43,276 bases of DNA from Pseudomonadota bacterium (GTDB taxonomy: Bacteria; Pseudomonadota; Alphaproteobacteria; Micavibrionales; UBA2020): NCBI GenBank assembly GCA_021805245.1, contig JAJZFS010000083.1, positions 1 to 43,276 of the forward strand, given 5' to 3'. Below, piece after piece: positions 36,825-43,276 of the stretch. The stretch's first letter is position 1. Each line of letters starts with the position of its first letter. A program made the position numbers and the translations under genes. Under the pieces are notes generated by a model, which saw only the letters and a program-made list of their open reading frames with translations, had not been told where the DNA came from and made no database searches.

Positions 36825-38885
36825 TTGCTTATGCAGGATAGGGACATGAACGGGAATCGCAAATCTCCCGCGGGGACGAAACTGACGTCCCCCGAGGCGC
36901 GTTTGTATCTCCTTATTGTCGTGATCGTGACGTCGTTCTTCTTCCTTGCCAACAACTCGTCTTTTGGAGCCAGTGGTGGAAGCGGTTTCGGAAGCGGTTT
37001 CGGAACCGGTTTCGGAACCGGTGTCGGCAGCTGCGCTAGCCCCCCGGTTCCGCCTTCAGGCTCCCCGAGCGCTAGCCCCCACATCATCGTTAACGGCAGC
37101 CAGCAAAGCTGTTCCGGAGGGGGGCAGTGCCATGCAGCGACCGGGTGCGGCGGGGGTACCGGTTGCTCCGGCGATTTTTTTTGGGCGCTTGGCTCCGCGG
37201 AAAGCAATGACAGCTACTCGATATGCAACGGCATCGGCTGTTGCGGATGGATACAATTCTGCGGCGCTAACCTGACGACGGCGAAAAACACCTGCAGCCT
37301 CAGCAATCTTCAAACCGCGACCTACAACTTCAACAACAATGTAGGCCAATGTCAGGATAAAGCCATCATTAACTATACGAAAGGCAACTGGAACCAGTTG
37401 CTGGCCTTGGGCATGGCGGCCTACCTCTGCAAAACGATTGTCATCAACGGCCAGTCTTATAAAATAACGCAGGCAGGGCTGCTCGGTGCCGCGAACCTCT
37501 GCGGTGCCGGCGGCACGCGGAACTGGGTGCAAAACGGCGTCAACGGTCAGGACATGAACGGCACGACATGCGCGCAATATTTTCTCGACTTTAACAGTAC
37601 CTACATCCCGACGGGCACGGGATGGGCCGACACGACATGCCCCGTGCAGGGTGCGGCCTGTCCGTCGAACACGCCGCCGCCGGTGAACGTGCCGAAGAAC
37701 AACTACAACGGCCCTTGCGGCGATCCCGTGCTGACGGGGAACTTTGCAAAAGATCCCTGCGGCCTGGCAAAACCGCCCAATCCGAAATTCCCGCAGTATC
37801 TGGATAACTGGTGGAAGAAATCCTTCTTGCCGTCGCTGAAGGATATGACGGCCCAGCTCTACTCGTACCGCATCTTTGAAACGTGGGAACTGGGGCGTAT
37901 GATGGATGCCGTCGATACCACGCGCGCCGCACGTGCCGAGCAGGAGGAACGCCTCACGTCCCATCAGGGCATCACGCCGAACCAATCGGTCTGCGTCGAA
38001 GGCTCCGCCATTACCGCTCTTGATCAAAACCAGTTGACCGCCATCCCGCTCACGCAAGGGTTTGTGCAAGATATGGACAGACGTCTGGAGGGCGTCGATG
38101 TAAAACAAGCCGGCAGCCCCTCCTCATATGCGCACTTCGGCAGCGCCAACGGCTACGATATAGCCATTCGCTGGGACCAGTACTGCAATGAATTTTTCGA
38201 TCCTAAAAGCAACGACGGCATCAACGTCTGCCCCGGCAATCCGAATACCGCGCCCAATAACGGCATCGTCATGAACGGCGACATCAACGTTGAAGGTTTC
38301 CTGCTCCAGGACACGCTCGACATGAACAACCCGCATATTTATGCCGCCGCGCAGGCGATGCTGATAAATCTCATCGAGCCGTTCATCCCGGACCGCGTGC
38401 CCACAGCCGTTATCAATACGCCGCAAGGGGAAGAATACATCATCAGCCTGCAACATCTGGAAGCCATCAACAACATCGCCGCGAGCGTCGTTGGCGGGAT
38501 CATCTCGCGCCGTGCCGCGCTGCCCCCCACAGACACGGCAATGGCCCAGAAAATCCTGGAGACCCGCGAGTCCGTGGGGATCCCCGACTGCTCTGCCGCG
38601 CACCCGCCCGGAACAGCATGCGCGTCGACTACGCCCAGTTATAACGAAATCATGGATACCATGACGCAAGAACGCTTTTACGACCCCAGATACTTCACGC
38701 GGGTGGAAAACGACATAGGCGCCATCAAGCAGGAACAGGCCAGCGTTGACGCCTATACTACGGTTCAAATGCAGGATATATATCAGTTACAGGAACAGAT
38801 AAACGCGCTGCTGGCGGCCCGTGCTGCGCTAAAACTCAACGTACAGTCGAACAGCAATGAGTCGGAGTCGGCTCCGCAGCAATAA
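36825..38885 (+). CDS. Cys-rich membrane-anchored extracytoplasmic protein with lysozyme/transglycosylase-like segment; possible secretion-system component
   Basis: TM LYLLIVVIVTSFFFLA, GFG[ST] repeats, ALGSAESNDSYSICNGIGCCGWIQFCGANL...QAGLLGAANLCGAGGTRNWVQNGVNGQDMNGTTCAQYF, C-terminal RVENDIGAIKQEQASVDAYTTVQMQDIYQLQEQINALLAARAALKL. Start may be 36834 or 36846. Confidence 0.55.
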   Translation: MLMQDRDMNGNRKSPAGTKLTSPEARLYLLIVVIVTSFFFLANNSSFGASGGSGFGSGFGTGFGTGVGSCASPPVPPSGSPSASPHIIVNGSQQSCSGGGQCHAATGCGGGTGCSGDFFWALGSAESNDSYSICNGIGCCGWIQFCGANLTTAKNTCSLSNLQTATYNFNNNVGQCQDKAIINYTKGNWNQLLALGMAAYLCKTIVINGQSYKITQAGLLGAANLCGAGGTRNWVQNGVNGQDMNGTTCAQYFLDFNSTYIPTGTGWADTTCPVQGAACPSNTPPPVNVPKNNYNGPCGDPVLTGNFAKDPCGLAKPPNPKFPQYLDNWWKKSFLPSLKDMTAQLYSYRIFETWELGRMMDAVDTTRAARAEQEERLTSHQGITPNQSVCVEGSAITALDQNQLTAIPLTQGFVQDMDRRLEGVDVKQAGSPSSYAHFGSANGYDIAIRWDQYCNEFFDPKSNDGINVCPGNPNTAPNNGIVMNGDINVEGFLLQDTLDMNNPHIYAAAQAMLINLIEPFIPDRVPTAVINTPQGEEYIISLQHLEAINNIAASVVGGIISRRAALPPTDTAMAQKILETRESVGIPDCSAAHPPGTACASTTPSYNEIMDTMTQERFYDPRYFTRVENDIGAIKQEQASVDAYTTVQMQDIYQLQEQINALLAARAALKLNVQSNSNESESAPQQ
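36981..37028 (+). repeat. Four-copy 12-bp coding tandem repeat
   Basis: agcggtttcgga agcggtttcgga accggtttcgga accggtgtcggc, encoding SGFG/TGFG units. Confidence 0.9.
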
Positions 38886-38919
38886 CGTCTCCTGTCAGAA
38901 CGGAAAGGCTATAAATTCG

Positions 38920-39774
38920 ATGTCCAGAAAAGAAGCAGGAAAACATATATTTTTCAAGCGCACGAAGATTGCGCTGATCCTATCCCTGTCTTTTGTCTGC
39001 CTCATGGTGCCGCGGCAGGCCGCACGGGCGCAGTATAATGACAATGACGTCGGGAACGCCATAAGCCCTTATGAGGCGGAGCAGGCGTTCGGTCAGGACT
39101 GGCGCGAAGTTCTGCAGCGCTACAAGGCAGCAGATGAGAAGTTCCGCAAAGAACAGCAAGGCAGGCTGAACGATTCAAAGCGGATTCTGTTCTACGCACA
39201 AAAGAAAAATAAACTATTCGCCATGATGCAAGACGATCCGTCTCTGGAGCCTGATCTCGGAGTCGCCTTTGCCACGCAAAAGGACGCTGAAAACTATCTG
39301 CAGGAACATCCGAATTCCGGCGTGGACCCGAGCCTTCACGTTTATATTGGGAAAAGCGAGGACACGGCGAACAACGAGAACCTTGTATTCGTGGAAATGA
39401 GAGGCAGCTTTTTCTGCAGCGCCCATGGTTGCCCGATAACAATCTATGTCGGACGCAAGGGCCAATACAGAGCCGCAATGCATTATATCGGCGACAACAA
39501 CATCAACGTTGCGAGAGTAAACGGGAAAATATATCTGTTTTTTGATCCGCAAGCGCAAATCAAACCAGTCGAGTGGGTTCTTCAGGGCGACACGTTCGTC
39601 AAAAACTCGCCCCCGCCTTCCGCCTCACAAGCCCCCGAATACCTGCAGTGGAAGCATGAACAGGAACTGAAGAAGGCTCAGGAACTTAAACAGGAGAAAA
39701 AAAATCCTGCTCCGTCTCCAGGCGGCGAGACGCCGTCTGAACCCGGCTTGTCAAACGATACGATCATTCCCTAG
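38920..39774 (+). CDS. Exported protein of unknown function with charged Pro/Lys-rich C-terminus
   Basis: Basic N-term plus hydrophobic stretch FFKRTKIALILSLSFVCLMVPRQAARAQ; central FVEMRGSFFCSAHGCPITIYVGRKGQYRAAMHYIGDNNINVARVNGKIYLFFDPQA. Confidence 0.65.
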   Translation: MSRKEAGKHIFFKRTKIALILSLSFVCLMVPRQAARAQYNDNDVGNAISPYEAEQAFGQDWREVLQRYKAADEKFRKEQQGRLNDSKRILFYAQKKNKLFAMMQDDPSLEPDLGVAFATQKDAENYLQEHPNSGVDPSLHVYIGKSEDTANNENLVFVEMRGSFFCSAHGCPITIYVGRKGQYRAAMHYIGDNNINVARVNGKIYLFFDPQAQIKPVEWVLQGDTFVKNSPPPSASQAPEYLQWKHEQELKKAQELKQEKKNPAPSPGGETPSEPGLSNDTIIP

Positions 39775-39788
39775 ACCCCACAGAAGGA

Positions 39789-40700
39789 CTACTTTAGATA
39801 GCTTAGGGGATTGCATGCTCTGGCGCCGCGGCGGATTTCAAAATGAAGTTGCGATGCCGAAACAGTGCCCGAAGAACCGACGGTGCCAATCACTTCCCCC
39901 TTGCGCACCGCCATGCCTTTTCTGGCCCGGATAGCGGCCAAATGGGCATACGCCGTCATCATGCCGCCGCCATGACGGATCAGCACCAAATTCCCGTAGC
40001 TTTTTAAGGCATCCCCGACATACGCCACGACGCCATTTGCCGCAGCCGCCACGGGCGTGCCGCGCGGCGCAGCAATATTGATGCCGTCATTATAAAGCCC
40101 TCCGCCTTTGGAGCCGTAACCGGAAATGATCCTGCCCCGCACAGGCCAGATGAAAGTTGACGGCATGGGCCCCGCATAGCGTTCACGGGCCGCGTGTTCC
40201 CTATGCCGTATGTATCCTCCAGCCCTTTTAACGTTGCGCGGCCGCCGTGTTTCGACGATGCGTTCGTGCACACGCCTCCCATGCACGATAAAGGGTATGC
40301 GCAAGACCTGACCGGAGCGCAATATATAAGGTGCGCGCATATCATTGACAGAGACCATCTGCGACATGGAAACGCTAAACATGTTGGCAATGCTATACAA
40401 CGTATCACCATGCCGCACGTGGTAATCGACAGGTGCCGGCAGCTTCAGGCGCATGCCCGCATGCAGAGCATAAGGCGGCTGCAAATTGTTCAGATCGATA
40501 ATTCCGCGCAGCGGCAAACGGTAGCGGCGCGCAATATCCCACAAATCGTCGCGCGCCCTGACCATGATGGCGCCATTGGGCGCATCGGAGCGCACCCCCA
40601 GATTGATGACCGGTGCAAGCTGATGCGGCGTACTGTCACATCCCGTCAGACACAAGGCCAAAGCAATGGCGATGGCTGAAGAGAAACGTGCGCCGCGCAT
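39789..40700 (-). CDS. LysM + M23 peptidase lipoprotein (NlpD/EnvC-like)
   Basis: Lipobox LTGC; YHVRHGDTLYSIANMFSVSMSQMVSVNDM LysM; GLYNDGINIAAPRGTPVAAAANGVVAYVGDALKSYGNLVLIRHGGGMMTAYAHL, SQLHFEIRR. Start trimmed to 40700. Confidence 0.93.
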   Translation of the reverse strand: MRGARFSSAIAIALALCLTGCDSTPHQLAPVINLGVRSDAPNGAIMVRARDDLWDIARRYRLPLRGIIDLNNLQPPYALHAGMRLKLPAPVDYHVRHGDTLYSIANMFSVSMSQMVSVNDMRAPYILRSGQVLRIPFIVHGRRVHERIVETRRPRNVKRAGGYIRHREHAARERYAGPMPSTFIWPVRGRIISGYGSKGGGLYNDGINIAAPRGTPVAAAANGVVAYVGDALKSYGNLVLIRHGGGMMTAYAHLAAIRARKGMAVRKGEVIGTVGSSGTVSASQLHFEIRRGARACNPLSYLK

Positions 40701-40701
40701 G

Positions 40702-41409
40702 TCAGTTCTGGAAGGCAAAGGAGTCGGCGGCAAAGCTATAAGGGTCTGCCTGTTCCTGCTGCGCTGTTGGATTCCGCGCAATGTCCGGCAGCAACGGCAC
40801 GAAGCGCACCGGCATGAGTTGCTCGCACGCATACCCCTCTTCCTGCCGCGTGATGCGGTAGATAAACTGGTTCGCCTTATCGCGCCCCATCGGGATAATC
40901 AAAATCCCGCCGACCGACAACTGTTCCAGCAAAGCCTCCGGCGGCTCCGTCGCGGCGGCGGCGGTCACGATGACACGGTCGAACGGCGCCTGCTCTATCC
41001 AGCCCTTCATGCCGTCCGCCGCCTTGCAGGTGATGTTGCGCACGCGCAAATCCGTCAGCCGCCGCTCAGCCGTTTGCAACAGCGGGCGGTGACGCTCGAT
41101 GCTGTAAACGCGGCGGCAGAGCTTGGAAAGGATCGCCGCCTGATAGCCGGAACCGGTGCCGATTTCCAGCACCTTGTGGCGGTCATTGACTTTCAGCGCC
41201 TGCGTCATGCTGGCGACAACCAAAGGCTGACTAATGGTCTGCCCGCAGTCGATGGGCAGCGCAATATCCTCATAAGCCTGATCATGGAACATCGGCGGGA
41301 TAAACGCCTCGCGCGGCACGCGCTCAATGGCGCCCAAAACGGCCGTGTCGGTAATCCCCGCCTTGCGGAGTTTCATGATCAAGCGGATCTTGCGCGCCAG
41401 CAGGCTCAT
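40702..41409 (-). CDS. pcm: Protein-L-isoaspartate O-methyltransferase
   Basis: REAFIPPMFHDQAYEDIALPIDCGQTISQPLVVASMTQAL, VLEIGTGSGYQAAILSKLC. Confidence 0.95.
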   Translation of the reverse strand: MSLLARKIRLIMKLRKAGITDTAVLGAIERVPREAFIPPMFHDQAYEDIALPIDCGQTISQPLVVASMTQALKVNDRHKVLEIGTGSGYQAAILSKLCRRVYSIERHRPLLQTAERRLTDLRVRNITCKAADGMKGWIEQAPFDRVIVTAAAATEPPEALLEQLSVGGILIIPMGRDKANQFIYRITRQEEGYACEQLMPVRFVPLLPDIARNPTAQQEQADPYSFAADSFAFQN

Positions 41410-42194
41410 TTGAAGACATTCCCCAAAAATTCAAGCGTCGGATGGTGCGTCAGGTTCAAAGACAGCGGCGTGATCGTCACATGTCCGGATTTGAGCGAGC
41501 CGACGTCGTTCGTCTGGTCAAGCTCGTTACGCTTCGGCGGTGCGCCGACCCAATAATAAGGCCGCCCGCGCGGATCGATCTTCTCGACCATGTCCTGATC
41601 CTCGATGCTGTAATGTCCTTGCGGCCGCACCCTGATCTCCGGCGTCACGCCGGTTCTGTGCATCGGCACGTTCACGCTCATCAGCACGTTATCTTCCCAT
41701 TCCTTGCCTTCAAAAGCCTTCAAAATTTTCGGGACGTACTTGCGCGCGAGATCCCATTCCGGATGTCCGCCATGCTCGTCAAAATCCTGACTGAAGGCGA
41801 TGGCCGGCACGCCCATCAGCGTCGCCTCGATCGCCGCCGCGATGGTGCCGGAATAGGTCACGTCGTCCGCGGTGTTCTGGCCGTGATTGATGCCGGAAAG
41901 CACGATGTCCGGCTGGAATTCCTTCATAATCATCTGGCATCCGACAAGAACGGAATCAGTCGGCGTGCCATAGACCGAAATATGATTTTCGTTGTACCTC
42001 TTGACGCGCAACGGCATATGGATGGTGAGCGAGTGTCCCGCCGCGGACTGCTGGTTTTCCGGCGCGACCACCCAGACGTGCGGGGTCAGTTTGCGCGCGA
42101 TCTCTTCCAACACCTTGATGCCGTCGGAGTGGATACCGTCGTCGTTGGAAATGAGAATCCGCGCCTCAGACAGTTTTGTCGGGAATTTAAGCAT
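41406..42194 (-). CDS. surE: 5'/3'-nucleotidase SurE
   Basis: [69 protein letters not shown]. Confidence 0.97.
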   Translation of the reverse strand: MLKFPTKLSEARILISNDDGIHSDGIKVLEEIARKLTPHVWVVAPENQQSAAGHSLTIHMPLRVKRYNENHISVYGTPTDSVLVGCQMIMKEFQPDIVLSGINHGQNTADDVTYSGTIAAAIEATLMGVPAIAFSQDFDEHGGHPEWDLARKYVPKILKAFEGKEWEDNVLMSVNVPMHRTGVTPEIRVRPQGHYSIEDQDMVEKIDPRGRPYYWVGAPPKRNELDQTNDVGSLKSGHVTITPLSLNLTHHPTLEFLGNVFK

Positions 42195-43276
42195 TAGCCA
42201 CCTTTCCTTTTTTTGCCACCGGCTCCAGCTTGGTGATACCGCCCATGTAGGGCTTCAGCGCGTCGGGAATGACGACGCTGCCGTCCGGTTGTTGATAGTT
42301 CTCCAGCACGGCGATCAGCGCGCGGCCGACCGCGACACCGGAACCGTTTAATGTATGCACATATGTTGTGTTCTTGTCGCCAGAGGATTTATAGCGCGCC
42401 ATCATGCGCCGCGCCTGAAAATCGCCGCAGTTGGAGCAGCTCGAAATCTCGCGATAGGCGTTCTGCCCCGGCAGCCAGACCTCGATGTCGTAGGTCTTTT
42501 GCGCCGAAAAGCCCATGTCGCCGGTGCAAAGCACCATCGTGCGGAACGGCAGATCTAGCTTCTTGAGGATATTCTCTGCGCACGCCGTCATGCGCTCATG
42601 CTCGTCCTTCGACTGGTCCGCCGCGGTGATGCTGACCAGTTCGACCTTATAAAACTGGTGCTGGCGGATCATGCCGCGCGTATCCTTGCCCGCCGCGCCG
42701 GCTTCGGAGCGGAAACACGGCGTCAGCGACGTCAGGCGCAGCGGCAACTCGCCGATATCAAGGATGGATTCCCGCACGGTGTTGGTGAGCGAGATTTCCG
42801 ACGTCGAAACCAGATAATGACCGGACGTCGTCTTGAACATGTCCTCTTCAAACTTCGGCAACTGACCCGTACCGAACAACGCCTCCGGACGCACCAGCAA
42901 CGGCACTTCCATCTCCGTATAACCATGCTCCTGCGTGTGCGTGTCGAGCATGAACTGCGCCAGCGCCCGCTCCAGCCGCGCCACTCCGCTTTTCAGCAGC
43001 ACGAAGCGCGATCCCGACATCTTCGCCGCCGTCTCGAAATCCATGCCGCCCAGCGCCTCGCCGATATCGAAGTGTTCCTTCGCGCTGTTCATGCGCTGCG
43101 GTTCGCCGTGTTTGCGGATTTCTTTATTGCCTTTTTCATCCGCCCCCTGCGGCACGGTTTCGTCGGGAATGTTCGGCAGGCGGCTGATAAAATCTTTGAC
43201 TTCGTCGTCGACTTTTTTGGATTCTTCCTCGAGCTTCTGGACTTGCTCTTTATAGCCCGCGACTTCCTGCATGATC
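42187..43276 (-). CDS. serS: Seryl-tRNA synthetase, N-terminal end cut by window
   Basis: [111 protein letters not shown]. Confidence 0.95.
   Translation of the reverse strand, partial: IMQEVAGYKEQVQKLEEESKKVDDEVKDFISRLPNIPDETVPQGADEKGNKEIRKHGEPQRMNSAKEHFDIGEALGGMDFETAAKMSGSRFVLLKSGVARLERALAQFMLDTHTQEHGYTEMEVPLLVRPEALFGTGQLPKFEEDMFKTTSGHYLVSTSEISLTNTVRESILDIGELPLRLTSLTPCFRSEAGAAGKDTRGMIRQHQFYKVELVSITAADQSKDEHERMTACAENILKKLDLPFRTMVLCTGDMGFSAQKTYDIEVWLPGQNAYREISSCSNCGDFQARRMMARYKSSGDKNTTYVHTLNGSGVAVGRALIAVLENYQQPDGSVVIPDALKPYMGGITKLEPVAKKGKVANA

Noticed and set aside
37056-38108. 350-aa minus-strand ORF
   Set aside because: Antisense to the 686-aa ORF, which has TM, repeats and a coherent domain-like sequence; the antisense product is Arg-rich noise.

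Overview
This is a gene-dense window from what looks like an alphaproteobacterial chromosome (inferred from gene content and order: serS-surE-pcm-nlpD/M23, glnB-glnA, rsmB-rpe-heparinase, mlaA-mlaC). Housekeeping genes dominate: rlpA (partial), mltB-like, ABC-2 exporter, GH1, parE, glnBA, mnmA, mla genes, rpe, rsmB, rluD, cdd, nnr, pcm, surE and serS (partial). There are three convincing tRNAs (Gly-CCC, His-GTG, Met-CAT). The parts most worth a second look are: (i) two diverged tRNA-Gly 3'-half copies at 9792 and 12573, left of the intact tRNA-Gly and bounding a flavin reductase/DUF302/aminotransferase block, which looks like a decayed series of tRNA-targeted integrations; (ii) a tandem paralogue pair with a DXD-like motif, facing a divergent APH/kinase-fold gene across an AT-rich gap; (iii) a Cys-rich, membrane-anchored 686-aa protein with a lysozyme-like segment plus an exported partner; (iv) an apparently internally deleted MGH1-like glycoside hydrolase; (v) a perfect FNR-type box and a canonical sigma54 promoter. 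All family assignments are by eye from translated motifs. No database search was run.
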